In this document: positions 50,843 through 59,956 of the stretch, one piece after another | How the letters are laid out: every line of letters starts with the position of its first letter | How positions within the stretch are numbered: the stretch's first letter is position 1 | Program-made: the position numbers and the translations under genes | The notes under the pieces: generated by a model | What the model was told of the DNA's origin: nothing | The model's database searches: none | The model's input: the letters and a program-made list of their open reading frames with translations, nothing else | NCBI RefSeq assembly: GCF_046297875.1 | Contig: NZ_JBKBHD010000001.1 | Location: forward strand, 1,426,001 to 1,490,000 | Length of the DNA stretch: 64,000 nucleotides | DNA from: Parvibaculum sp046297875 | GTDB taxonomy: Bacteria > Pseudomonadota > Alphaproteobacteria > Parvibaculales > Parvibaculaceae | Direction of reading: 5' to 3'

Positions 50843-52213
50843 ATGTGGGCGAGAGGGAAGGCGCTTGACGCCGTGCTGAGGCTTGGACGTTCGCGGGCAA
50901 GACCGGTGGCGATGGCGGCGGCATTCCTGCTGGTAGCAGCAGGGACGGCGGTCGCAGGCGCGATGGAAGAAGCGGCGAAGCGCCTCGGGGCAGGCGATGC
51001 CCAGGGGGCATATGAAGTGCTTAAGCCCGAAGAACGCAGCCGCGCGGGCAATCCCGATTTCGACTACATGCTGGGCGTGGCCGCCATCGATTCAGACCGG
51101 CCGGCGGAAGCCGTCGCGGCTCTCGAGCGGGTGCTGGCCGTGAAACCCGACCACCTTCAGGCGCGCGCCGAGCTTGGCCGCGCCTATATCGCCATGAACG
51201 AGCCGGAAGCGGCGCGGCGCGAGCTTGCCGCCGTGAGCTCGCAGGATGTACCTGACGATGTCCGCGCTACGATCGATCGCTATGTGACGGCGCTCGATAC
51301 GGGACTTTCGGGAGGCGGCACGCAAATCCGCAGCAATGTGACCGTGAAAGCCGGATATGACAGCAATGTAAACAACTCGACGAGCGACAGCCGCATTCTG
51401 ATTCCGGCCTTTGCCGGTCTCGGTTTTGCCACGCTCGGCGCGGGCGCGACCTCCGAAGACGATTTTTTTGCCGAAGTCGCGGGGCGCACATCGCTGACGC
51501 ATGGCCTTGCGTTCGACAAGAAGCTGATTGTCGATCTCAACGCCTCCTACCGGGCAAACGGCGATCACGACCAGTTCAATCAGGCGCTGGCGGGTGCGAA
51601 TATCGGCTTTGCCCAGCGCACACCCGATCATGGCACTTTCGCGATCACCGCTCAGCTCCAGTCCTACTGGGTCGATGACGAGGCCTATCGCTATACATAC
51701 GGCGCGCTCGGCCAGTGGTCCTATCGCACCAGGGGCAACACCGACCTCGCGCTCTATCTGCAGTATACGAAGCTCAACTATCCGAACAACAGCGCGCAGA
51801 ATGCGAACCGTTATACGATGGGTGCCACCATCGGGCAGCCGCTTGCCGGTGCGAGCGAGCCTTATGTCTATGCCGGTGCCTATGCAGGCTATGAAAAGCT
51901 CACCGACAGCACCTTCGACCATCTGACCTACGGGTTCGGCGGGCTTCGCGCGGGCGCCGAGATGACGCTGATGCCGAAACTGCGGGGCTATGCCGTCGCC
52001 GCCGTCGAAGTCTCCGAATACAAGGATGCAGATCCGCTTTTCCTTGAGGAGCGCTCCGTCGTGCGTGCCGACGCGACGGCGGGCCTGCGTTATGCGCTCC
52101 GGGACGGCCTGACCCTTGGCGGCGAAGTCTCCTACACGCGCTCCGACAGCAACATCGTGCTCTACGAGTATGACCGCGTCGTTGCTTCCGTTTCGCTCAG
52201 TCTCGATTTCTGA
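50843..52213 (+). CDS. TPR plus beta-barrel protein, Slam-like (type XI secretion)
   Basis: The 456-residue protein has a signal peptide (about 24-40, VAMAAAFLLVAAGTAVAGA), TPR-type helices (about 40-150: AQGAYEVLKPEERSRAGNPD, AALERVLAVKPDHLQARAEL), and then a beta-barrel of about 290 residues starting IRSNVTVKAGYDSNVNNSTS and ending SVSLSLDF. TPR followed by a barrel with a GYDSNVN start is the plan of Slam (DUF560), the outer-membrane translocon that exports surface lipoproteins or soluble haemophores. The next gene, 21 bases away, codes for a large secreted protein, the expected cargo arrangement. Identity as Slam is by plan, not alignment. Confidence 0.7.
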   Translation: MWARGKALDAVLRLGRSRARPVAMAAAFLLVAAGTAVAGAMEEAAKRLGAGDAQGAYEVLKPEERSRAGNPDFDYMLGVAAIDSDRPAEAVAALERVLAVKPDHLQARAELGRAYIAMNEPEAARRELAAVSSQDVPDDVRATIDRYVTALDTGLSGGGTQIRSNVTVKAGYDSNVNNSTSDSRILIPAFAGLGFATLGAGATSEDDFFAEVAGRTSLTHGLAFDKKLIVDLNASYRANGDHDQFNQALAGANIGFAQRTPDHGTFAITAQLQSYWVDDEAYRYTYGALGQWSYRTRGNTDLALYLQYTKLNYPNNSAQNANRYTMGATIGQPLAGASEPYVYAGAYAGYEKLTDSTFDHLTYGFGGLRAGAEMTLMPKLRGYAVAAVEVSEYKDADPLFLEERSVVRADATAGLRYALRDGLTLGGEVSYTRSDSNIVLYEYDRVVASVSLSLDF

Positions 52214-52234
52214 ACCCGCAAGGAGCCCTGAACC

Positions 52235-55200
52235 ATGAAAAGCAATTCATTCAACCGGCTTCTGGCAACCACGGCGCTCGCTGCGGTGCTGTCGCTTCCC
52301 GTGACGGCTCATGCCTTGCCGGTCCTGTTCGGCGGCGCGAGCGCCGATGGCGTCTACACCGGCAACATCGAGCCTGGGCAGACGGTGACGGCGACGACGC
52401 TACTGCAACTGCAGGCACCGGATGGCAGCATCATCACCATCGAGCCCGGCTCCGTCTTCACGCTGACCGGCGAAGGCGACAGCATTTCCTTCGAGCTCGT
52501 CTCCGGCGCGATCCGCGTCGCCTCGAGCGGCATGCCGATTTCAGTCTCGCGCGGCGGCGTCACCGTCACCACAACGGGTGGCGCCTTCAGCGCCTATGGC
52601 AATGAGAATGGCGGCCTCGACGGTCGCGTCAATCAGGGCACGGCGACCGTTCGAAACGGCTCGGGCGAGCGCGAGTTCGCGCGCGGTGAGGGCTATGAGG
52701 CGAGCGAAACCAGCATTGCCGGCACGTTCACGCCGCCTGCGCCGGGGACGCCGCAGTTCGCGCAGAACGATCCCGGCAACGACATGGATTATTCGCCGGC
52801 CGACCAGCAAGGCTCGAACGGCGCCTCCATTGTCGAGGATGCGGCGGGTGGCGGTGGCGGCTATGGCGGCATACCGCCGGTAACCGGTGTCGTGGTTCCG
52901 CTCGAAGGCAATGAGGATGCGGGCTATTCCGTCATCTATGCAGCGGACTCGATCGGCATCGATGGCCGAGCCGCCGCTCGCGTGACGGTCGGTGCGGGCG
53001 GTGAGCTCAACCAGTATGACCTTGAGCCTGACTATGAGGAACGCCTCGAACGCAATTCGAACCAGTCTCTCGAACGATCCAGCCTAAATGACAATGTGTT
53101 CATCGAGCGCTGGGCGGGCGGCGAGACGAGAGGCAACTACTACAACGTCTTCAATGGCGACACGATCGCGACACTCGGGCGGACCAGCCATCAGGGGTTT
53201 CACATCGTCTATGGCAAGCCGACCGATCAGGCAAATCTGCCAACGGGTGGTGTTGCAACCTACAATCTAGTCTCGGCGACTGCGCCGACCATGGATAATG
53301 GGCGCTTTGCGCCAGGCACATTTGACGGTGTGCTTGGCATCCTCTTCGGGCCAATCTTCAAGGTCGGTATCGACTTCACGATCGATATGCCGGGCGATCA
53401 TGTCTATTCGATCCTGACCGCAGGCGGCGCAGCCAATCCTTCTGCCGTTCTCGGTTACAATGATCTCGCCAATGGCATGTTCCGGGTGAACGGCATTCCG
53501 GTTGCGCAAGGCGGTGCGGCCTGTCCGACTGCCAATTGCGATGCCGTCGTCTACGGACTTTTCACCGGCGCGGCCGGAGAGGATGTCGGCATTGTCTACC
53601 ACATCATGGATTTCACGGCCGATTTCGACGATCTCTTCCGCGGAACGCAGATTTCCGGTGCGGCGATCTTCTCCCAGGCCTCCTATGATCCGGGCGATCC
53701 GCCGCCGCCATCGTCGAGCGGCGAGGTCGATGCGCCGCTGGGTGCCGGGCCCTACACGGTTTCCTTCAATGGCGGCATTCTCGGCGGCAATTCCGACGTG
53801 ACGCTCGATGGCGACGGGGCGCTTGAATATTTCGAAAACAACCAGACAGGGCCGGACGGTCCCGATCGCGGCACGGCGCAGGTCGCCGACCTGTGGGGCA
53901 ATGAAGACATCACGATCGGGCGCTGGAACGACGGTACGACGTCCGGCTATCTCGGCGGCGCGCTTTCCGGCGTTCAGGGCTATCACTATGCGGTGGGTAC
54001 GCCCCTGACCAATCTGCCGGTCTATGGCATTGCGACCTATACACTGGCGGGTGCGACGGCGCCGACTTTCTCCGACGGCGGCGGCATGCCGGGCACGTTC
54101 ACAGGCGCAATGGGTATCGCTTATGGCGGCGTCGGCACGGGCACCTTCCCGCGCGTCGGTTTCGATTTTGCGATCGACATGCCGGACGACCGGATCTATT
54201 CCGTCGTGACGCCGGGCGGCGCTGCAAATCCTGCCGGTTCGCCTTTCATCGTCTACAACACGGCGGGAATTTTTCCGCTCCACAGCATCATAAACGGCAC
54301 AGGTGGCACCTTCTCCATCGACAATGGCGGCCGCGCATGCCCCGTCATGGATACGTGTTTCGTATCGATTACGGGCATGTTGTCGGGCGATGGCGGCAGT
54401 TCAGCGGGTATCACCTATCAGGTCTGGCAGTCGGGCTACAGCACACAGTCGGTCTATGGCGCTGCCGCCTTCACGACGTCCGGTGCATCAAATCCGGTTA
54501 CGCCGGAAGCGCTCGACACACCGCTTGCCGATGGCAATTACGCCGCGCTGGTCGCGCGGGCGAGCGGCACGACCGTCCTCTATGACCGGCCCGCCACATT
54601 CGGTGCGTCGGGCGAACTCGCCACGGTCGAAACCGGCGTGAACCAGACCGTCAATATCGGTTCCAATGCCATGAGCGAAATGGGCGGCAATGACGATGTG
54701 ATGTGGGGCCGCTGGACTGGTGGCGGCACGGGCGGCACGGGCTCCTATTCCGTCCGTGATCTTTCCGGCGATCGCGGCATGCATTGGGCGGTCGGCACGC
54801 CGACGGCCGATGTGCCGGCAAACGGCACGGCGCATTACGATCTCACCGCCTCGACCGCGCCGGTCTTCAATGATGGGCGGAGTGCACCGGGCACACTGAG
54901 CGGCGGCATCGTCGTCGCCTGGAATGGTGCTTCCTCGCGTATCGGTGCGGAGCTTGACGTCGCGATGCCGGGCGATGCGACATATCACATGGCAACGACG
55001 GGCGGGCTTGCGACGCCTGCAACTTCCGAACTTGTCCATACGGGCGGCGCAGGTGCATGGCGCTTCAGCGGCAATGTGCCCGTGACGGTGACGGGCTCGG
55101 GCGCTGCCTGCGATGGTCCCTGCACGGCGAGCGTCAATGCGCAGCCATTCGGTGCAGGTGCGTCGACGATCGGTCTCGGTTTCGAGATCGGTACGTCCAA

Positions 55201-55252
55201 TGCGGCAAGCTCGATCACGGGCATGGGCATCTTCTCGCCAGCTCTGCCCTGA
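52235..55252 (+). CDS. Large secreted protein: FecR-like N-terminus and three tandem barrel-type domains
   Basis: The 1005-residue protein has a cleavable signal peptide (about 1-27, AVLSLPVTAHA) and no lipobox, so it should be soluble after export. Residues about 40-150 are FecR-like (VTATTLLQLQAPDGSIITIE, FELVSGAIRVASSGMPISVS, REFARGEGYEASE). Three related domains follow, at about 220-495, 497-755 and 757-1005. Each holds a WxxG core, an H-x-x-x-G-x-P segment (His323, His584, His850), a TAPxxxxG...PGT segment, a MPGD/MPDD segment and a Cys pair. This recalls the TbpB-type barrel domain of Slam cargo. It shares an operon with the Slam-like gene. Haem, metal or protein binding is possible but unproven. 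Confidence 0.75.
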   Translation: MKSNSFNRLLATTALAAVLSLPVTAHALPVLFGGASADGVYTGNIEPGQTVTATTLLQLQAPDGSIITIEPGSVFTLTGEGDSISFELVSGAIRVASSGMPISVSRGGVTVTTTGGAFSAYGNENGGLDGRVNQGTATVRNGSGEREFARGEGYEASETSIAGTFTPPAPGTPQFAQNDPGNDMDYSPADQQGSNGASIVEDAAGGGGGYGGIPPVTGVVVPLEGNEDAGYSVIYAADSIGIDGRAAARVTVGAGGELNQYDLEPDYEERLERNSNQSLERSSLNDNVFIERWAGGETRGNYYNVFNGDTIATLGRTSHQGFHIVYGKPTDQANLPTGGVATYNLVSATAPTMDNGRFAPGTFDGVLGILFGPIFKVGIDFTIDMPGDHVYSILTAGGAANPSAVLGYNDLANGMFRVNGIPVAQGGAACPTANCDAVVYGLFTGAAGEDVGIVYHIMDFTADFDDLFRGTQISGAAIFSQASYDPGDPPPPSSSGEVDAPLGAGPYTVSFNGGILGGNSDVTLDGDGALEYFENNQTGPDGPDRGTAQVADLWGNEDITIGRWNDGTTSGYLGGALSGVQGYHYAVGTPLTNLPVYGIATYTLAGATAPTFSDGGGMPGTFTGAMGIAYGGVGTGTFPRVGFDFAIDMPDDRIYSVVTPGGAANPAGSPFIVYNTAGIFPLHSIINGTGGTFSIDNGGRACPVMDTCFVSITGMLSGDGGSSAGITYQVWQSGYSTQSVYGAAAFTTSGASNPVTPEALDTPLADGNYAALVARASGTTVLYDRPATFGASGELATVETGVNQTVNIGSNAMSEMGGNDDVMWGRWTGGGTGGTGSYSVRDLSGDRGMHWAVGTPTADVPANGTAHYDLTASTAPVFNDGRSAPGTLSGGIVVAWNGASSRIGAELDVAMPGDATYHMATTGGLATPATSELVHTGGAGAWRFSGNVPVTVTGSGAACDGPCTASVNAQPFGAGASTIGLGFEIGTSNAASSITGMGIFSPALP
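52891..55249 (+). repeat. Three tandem coding repeats of about 265 codons
   Basis: Equivalent His codons of the three domains lie at 53201, 53984 and 54782, giving periods of 261 and 266 codons. Protein similarity is clear by motif order, while DNA identity is low, so the duplication is old. A Pro/Ser-rich spacer (PGDPPPPSSSG) separates the first two. Confidence 0.75.
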
Positions 55253-55273
55253 TCTGCGGGATGATGACAAAGA

Positions 55274-55305
55274 TAAGGCCGGGCGGCAGCGCCCGGCCTT
55301 TTTTG
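55274..55305 (+). terminator. Intrinsic terminator after the secreted-protein gene
   Basis: AAGGCCGGGCG pairs with CGCCCGGCCTT around a short loop and is followed by a run of T. It closes the Slam-like operon. Confidence 0.9.
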
Positions 55306-55408
55306 TTGCCGTGAAATTTTATCCGGCTGCGCGGCACTTTTATGGAGATTGAATTCCCTAAATCCCTATCATGGGCCGCAATGAAAAAGTGATGTGGGGG
55401 CAGTATCC

Positions 55409-56464
55409 ATGAGTAGTGACGAAAAGAAGCCGGTCGAATCGAAGTGGACATTTGTTGTCGGCACCTCTCCGACACGAACGCTTTTTTTCGCGATCGCGCT
55501 CCTGTCGACGGTGCTCTACGCCGTCAACTCCGTGACCGGCACTGTTCCGGCCCTTCAGCACGATGTTCTGTTTGCGAGCGAGCCCAGGCTTGACGCGAGT
55601 TCTATGGAAGCGCTCGACCGCTCGTTGAAGGAGATGTCCAATGACCTGCCGGGGAGCGAGCGCGAGGAGTTCTCGCAGATCGTCCAATTTCTGATCATAC
55701 GGAACTACCATGTTTCAATGGGCACGCCCGGCCCCGACTATCCCGCCGTCCAGCTCCAGCCGTGGCATGGGTATACGGCCCGGCGCCTCGTCGCCGCTAA
55801 CCGCGACGATTATGCGGCTTCCATAAAGGATGCGCATGCTCGGCAAACTCAAGAAGCCCAGGAGGCGAAGGAATATCAGGCCGCGCGGGTCAAAGAGGGA
55901 TATGAAGAGGTCCGCCGGCTGAAGGCGGAGATTGCCCGCGAGCCGGAGATCCGTTCGCTGCTTTCGAAAGTGGTAATCCGGCCTTTGAACGAGGAATGGA
56001 CAAGTTTCACGATTCGGAAGTCACAGGCCGAGGGTGGCGGCGAGTTTAGCGGCTATCAGCTCGATCTTGATTTCGTCGTTCACAACAACACAGATGTCAA
56101 AATCGAAACGGCGATCATCGAACTTGATCTGGTCGACCGGCGAGACGGATCAATCATCGAAAATGAGCGAAAGCGTCTCTATTTCGGGCCTCCCGTGCAC
56201 CCTTTTACATATGAAATCCTGGGCGATGCGGATCCCCTCCTGCCGGGAACATCGAGGAGGCTGCGCTGGGAAGCGCTGTTCGAGGTCGATGATCTGCCGC
56301 TGGGTACACATGTTGACGCCGGCTATCTGAAAAGCATCACCCGGATCGATGCCCGCGCGACCGCAATCGAGGATGTTCAGGGAGGCCGCGCGGTCGGCCT
56401 TTGGCAGATCAGCGAAGCCCGTAAGCACCTTGAAGCCTGGGAGACGTTTCTGGCCGACGAATAG
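55409..56464 (+). CDS. Membrane-anchored protein with coiled coil, function unknown
   Basis: The 351-residue protein has one TM helix near residues 25-42 (TLFFAIALLSTVLYAVNSV). A helical region follows, with a charged coiled coil around 135-185 (AHARQTQEAQEAKEYQAARV), and then a beta-rich C-terminal part (YQLDLDFVVHNNTDVKIETA, LEVDLPLGTHV-like end). The C-terminal part looks like an immunoglobulin-type FxLD domain for extra-cytoplasmic proteins. I know no family. GTGGGGGCAG precedes ATG 55409. Confidence 0.7.
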   Translation: MSSDEKKPVESKWTFVVGTSPTRTLFFAIALLSTVLYAVNSVTGTVPALQHDVLFASEPRLDASSMEALDRSLKEMSNDLPGSEREEFSQIVQFLIIRNYHVSMGTPGPDYPAVQLQPWHGYTARRLVAANRDDYAASIKDAHARQTQEAQEAKEYQAARVKEGYEEVRRLKAEIAREPEIRSLLSKVVIRPLNEEWTSFTIRKSQAEGGGEFSGYQLDLDFVVHNNTDVKIETAIIELDLVDRRDGSIIENERKRLYFGPPVHPFTYEILGDADPLLPGTSRRLRWEALFEVDDLPLGTHVDAGYLKSITRIDARATAIEDVQGGRAVGLWQISEARKHLEAWETFLADE

Positions 56465-56484
56465 GCCACCGCCCTTTCGATGTT

Positions 56485-57108
56485 CTACTCTTCCCCGGTC
56501 AACCGCCTCGGCATTGCGGCGGCGCTCTGCCAGATGTGGGAGAGGGCTGCGTCGGGCACATGGAAGCTGGCATAGGCATAGCCGGTGCCTTCATGGAAGC
56601 GCACGATGAAGGGACCCTGATAGTTCAGCCAGTCGCCATACCGACCCATCCGATAGGGCAGGCTTTTGGGGAGAGAGGCCTCATCCGGCAGGACGATGCT
56701 GTGGCGATAGACAAGCGGCGGACCGTCAGCGTCGATCTGCACCATGTCCTTGTCGATGCAGCGCCGGCCGCTTTCGGTTCTGCAGCCATTGAATGAAATC
56801 CGGCTCGGCCCTTCGCCCGGCTCGATGCGATTCTGCATGGGTGTCACAAGATCGCGCGAACAGAAGCCCGCGCCGGCATCGGCTTCGATTGCGGCGTCGA
56901 GATAGACCGCTTCACCGTCATGCGTCCGCGCGAATTCGAGCAGCGCCTGTATCGCTTCGAATTCCGTTTCGAGAGTTGCGCCCTCACCCGGCACGCAGGA
57001 GATTGCGAATGCTGCCGATGGCAGCGGCTCGGCGGCGCTTGCCGGCACGGACCACATGGGAAGGGCGGCTGCCAGAGCCAGGGCGAGAGCGGCGGAGGCC
57101 GGTTGCAT
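56485..57108 (-). CDS. Secreted Cys-containing protein, function unknown
   Basis: The 207-residue protein has a signal peptide (LALALAAALPMWSVPASA) and a mature part with five cysteines, in ISCVPGEG, AGFCSRDLV, FNGCRTESGRRCIDKD and so on, that could form disulfides. Later segments are YGDWLNYQGPFIVRF and GTGYAYASFHVPDAALSHIW. I recognise no family. It is convergent with the gene at 55409-56464 and lies downstream of kdsD on the same strand. Confidence 0.7.
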   Translation of the reverse strand: MQPASAALALALAAALPMWSVPASAAEPLPSAAFAISCVPGEGATLETEFEAIQALLEFARTHDGEAVYLDAAIEADAGAGFCSRDLVTPMQNRIEPGEGPSRISFNGCRTESGRRCIDKDMVQIDADGPPLVYRHSIVLPDEASLPKSLPYRMGRYGDWLNYQGPFIVRFHEGTGYAYASFHVPDAALSHIWQSAAAMPRRLTGEE

Positions 57109-57161
57109 GGATGTCTCCTGTGCCGGGTTTCTTGTCTTTGCCGCGGATGGGCCGGTTCTGC

Positions 57162-58160
57162 CTAGATTACGCCGGCCTTGAGGAAATCATGGATATGGAC
57201 GAGGCCGACGGGGCGGCCGTCTTCCACGACGAAGAGGCTGGTGATCTTTCTTTCGTTCAGGAGCTTCACCGCTTCCGAGGCGAGCATGGAGGGGACGACC
57301 GTTTTCGGCGTCCGGTTCATGATATCGCCGGCCGTCTTCGAGAGCAGGCCATCTGTGCCCGAGTTCCGGCGGATGTCACCATCGGTGATCATGCCGATGA
57401 GCTTGCCCGCCTCATCCACAATGCCGACCGAGCCGAGGCTCTTCTGCGACATTATAAGAAGTGTCTCCGACATCGAGCTTTCGGGACCGGTCAGGGGCAG
57501 CTCGTCGCCCGTGTGCATAACTTCGCGCACCAGCTTCAGCATGGCGCCGAGCTTGCCGCCGGGATGGAAGACGCTGAAGTCCTTGGCCGAGAACCCCTTC
57601 TTCTCGAGAAGCGCGATCGCAAGCGCGTCGCCCAGCGCAAGCTGCATGGTGGTCGAGGTGGTGGGGGCGAGCTTGTTCGGGCAGGCCTCCTCGGCACGCG
57701 GGAGAATCAGCGCGATATCGGCAGCGGAGCCGAGCGCGCTCGTCTCGACCGAGGTCATGGCGATCAGCGGAATGGCAAACCGTTTCGCGTGCGAAATGAT
57801 GCTCGAAAGCTCCGCCGTCTCGCCCGACCAGGAAAGCGCGAGGATGACATCGCCGGTAGTGATCATGCCGAGGTCGCCGTGGCTTGCCTCGCCGGGATGG
57901 ACATACTGGGCGGGGGTGCCTGTCGAGGCGAGCGTCGCCGCCATTTTACGCGCGATATGGCCGGATTTGCCCATGCCCGTCACGATAACGCGGCCGGTCG
58001 CCGCGCCCAGCGCCTCGACGGCGGCGGAAAAGGGCCCGTCCAGGGATTCCACGAGTGCTTTCAGGCCTTCGATTTCTAGCGAGAGCGTACGTCGCGCCGA
58101 GGCCAGATGGGCGGTTGCCGGATTGCCGGTTCCGCCGGGTTTTGTTGACGCGTCAGACAA
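57162..58160 (-). CDS. kdsD: Arabinose-5-phosphate isomerase, KdsD/KpsF family
   Basis: The enzyme turns ribulose 5-phosphate to arabinose 5-phosphate for KDO of lipopolysaccharide or capsule. The 332-residue protein has a SIS domain (VIVTGMGKSGHIARKMAATL, HPGEASHGDLGMI, LALSWSGETAELSSI, RAEEACPNKLAPTTSTTMQL) and two CBS domains (DIMNRTPKTVVPSMLASEA and the preceding one). It starts with TTG 58160 behind GGGAG; the nearby ATG is in another frame and soon stops. Its place beside an exopolysaccharide locus suits a role in surface sugars. Confidence 0.93.
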   Translation of the reverse strand: MSDASTKPGGTGNPATAHLASARRTLSLEIEGLKALVESLDGPFSAAVEALGAATGRVIVTGMGKSGHIARKMAATLASTGTPAQYVHPGEASHGDLGMITTGDVILALSWSGETAELSSIISHAKRFAIPLIAMTSVETSALGSAADIALILPRAEEACPNKLAPTTSTTMQLALGDALAIALLEKKGFSAKDFSVFHPGGKLGAMLKLVREVMHTGDELPLTGPESSMSETLLIMSQKSLGSVGIVDEAGKLIGMITDGDIRRNSGTDGLLSKTAGDIMNRTPKTVVPSMLASEAVKLLNERKITSLFVVEDGRPVGLVHIHDFLKAGVI

Positions 58161-58374
58161 GCATGGGCTCCCTGGCTTTGTTCCCGGGCCTTTCAGGGCC
58201 CGGATGTCGATCCGCTTCCTTATATATCAATCCGGGCCGATTTCAGTATGTAAGGGTTGGAAGCCACGCCTCAATCTGTGCTTCATCTCCTTGTTTACAC
58301 TGGGATTTCCATTAGTGTGAAGGCCGAAGAAGAGATGGCGGCGCCACTTCGATGGGCGCTGCGAAAGGCATTGT

Positions 58375-59178
58375 GTGCTGGGCGAAATTTTCGGCCGAAT
58401 TAGAAGTTCCTTAGCGGGCCCCTCAGGCGAGGCCGGGTTGCCGGAGGGGCTGCGCATCTATGCCGTGGGCGATATTCATGGCCGCGACGACCTGCTCGCC
58501 GAGCTTCACGACCGGATCGCGGCCGACGCCGCGCGCGTGCCCTCCGCCACCAACATATTGATTTATCTGGGTGATTACATCGACCGGGGGCTTCAGTCGA
58601 AGCAGGTGCTTGACCGGCTGACCGGCAATCGCCTGGCCGGCTTCGAGCATGTGTTCCTGAAGGGCAATCACGAGCTTGCCATGCTGCAATTCCTGGGTGA
58701 TGCCGCTTTCGGCAAGACCTGGAAATATTATGGCGGGCTTGAGACGCTGCATTCCTACGGAATTCAGGAGCTGACCCGGACCGACGATCCGGCGGCGTTC
58801 GAGCGGGCCCGCGAACATTTGCTCGATTTGCTGCCGGAGGCCCATCGCTATTTTCTCGAAACTCTTGAAATATCGAGAGAATTCGGCGGGTACTTCTTCG
58901 CCCATGCAGGCGTGAGGCCCGGCATTGCGCTTCATCGCCAGATCGAGGAGGACCTGCTCTGGATCCGGGAGGAGTTTCTGCAATCGGCGGCTTTATTCGG
59001 AAAGATCGTGGTTCATGGTCACACGCCGAACGAGGAAGTGGTGATTAGGCCGAACAGGATCGGCATAGATACAGGGGCCTATATGACCGGGGTGCTCACG
59101 GCGCTTGTGCTCGAGGGACAGGGTCGGCGGTTCATCCAGACAGGCGAGGCGATGCTGCCGATTGCCGCAGCGGGTTAA
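58375..59178 (+). CDS. Calcineurin-like metallophosphatase (PrpA/ApaH type)
   Basis: The 267-residue protein has all metal motifs of the family: AVGDIHGRDDLL, YLGDYIDRGLQS, FLKGNHELAML and VVHGHTPNEEV. It resembles serine/threonine protein phosphatases of the PrpA/B type and ApaH relatives. It starts with GTG. Alphaproteobacterial copies often lie at the edge of exopolysaccharide loci, as here, but the substrate is unknown. Confidence 0.88.
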   Translation: MLGEIFGRIRSSLAGPSGEAGLPEGLRIYAVGDIHGRDDLLAELHDRIAADAARVPSATNILIYLGDYIDRGLQSKQVLDRLTGNRLAGFEHVFLKGNHELAMLQFLGDAAFGKTWKYYGGLETLHSYGIQELTRTDDPAAFERAREHLLDLLPEAHRYFLETLEISREFGGYFFAHAGVRPGIALHRQIEEDLLWIREEFLQSAALFGKIVVHGHTPNEEVVIRPNRIGIDTGAYMTGVLTALVLEGQGRRFIQTGEAMLPIAAAG

Positions 59179-59320
59179 CCAGAATGCGTGAAAATTGGCG
59201 GGCTACAGCGGTTTTGGCACAATTCCTGAGCCGTTTGGTGGTAAAAAGCTGCGATGCTGCTCCTGTCCCGGCTTTCTTGGCCGCATGGTATAGTCAGGCC
59301 ACTCATAAGGGCGATTTCAG

Positions 59321-59956
59321 ATGATCCATTTTGTGGCGACCTCTCTCGGGCTTCGGTCGGCTCTGGCTGCCCGTCTTGTGGCGGCCGTTCTTGCCATTTT
59401 CCTGGTGGCGGCTTGCTCGGACGGCCCCCGGCCGAACCTGCCGGCGGCAGCGCCGGTCGCGGCTGCGGGTGAAACCGTGCCTCTGCCCAAGGATGCCAAT
59501 ATCGACTATCGGCTGGGCTCCGGCGACAAGCTGCGCGTTATTGTGTTCGGTGAGCCCGATCTCTCCGGCGAGTTCGATGTGAGCGGGTCGGGTAAGGTCG
59601 CCCTGCCGCTGATCGGTCAGGTCGATGCCGAAGGGCGCACCTTGAGCGAATTCGAGGCTGCCGTGATCGGCAAGCTCATGGAGGGCTATCTGAACAATCC
59701 GCGCGTGAGCGTGGAAGTGATGAATTACCGCCCTTTCTATATTTTCGGTGAGGTCGGCAGTCCCGGCCAATATCCCTATACGAACGGCATGACGGTGTTG
59801 AATGCGATCGCCGTCGCAGGCGGTTACACATACCGGGCGAATACCAGCCAGATCTACATCACGCGCGGCGACGGCGCCGAGCAGACCTATCCGGCAAGCC
59901 AGGCGGTAAAGGTGCTGCCTGGAGATGTTGTGCGGGTGCCTGAGCGCTTCTTCTAG
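59321..59956 (+). CDS. Polysaccharide export lipoprotein (Wza-like)
   Basis: The 211-residue protein has a lipobox (AIFLVAACSDGP, Cys32), a Poly_export domain (DYRLGSGDKLRVIVFGEPDL, GKVALPLIGQVDAEGRTL) and an SLBB domain (YNPRPFYIFGEVG-like region; GEVGSPGQYPYTNGMTVLNA). It is shorter than E. coli Wza and matches the shorter type of rhizobial export proteins. It starts the export locus that contains the beta-barrel and Wzc-like genes. Confidence 0.9.
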   Translation: MIHFVATSLGLRSALAARLVAAVLAIFLVAACSDGPRPNLPAAAPVAAAGETVPLPKDANIDYRLGSGDKLRVIVFGEPDLSGEFDVSGSGKVALPLIGQVDAEGRTLSEFEAAVIGKLMEGYLNNPRVSVEVMNYRPFYIFGEVGSPGQYPYTNGMTVLNAIAVAGGYTYRANTSQIYITRGDGAEQTYPASQAVKVLPGDVVRVPERFF

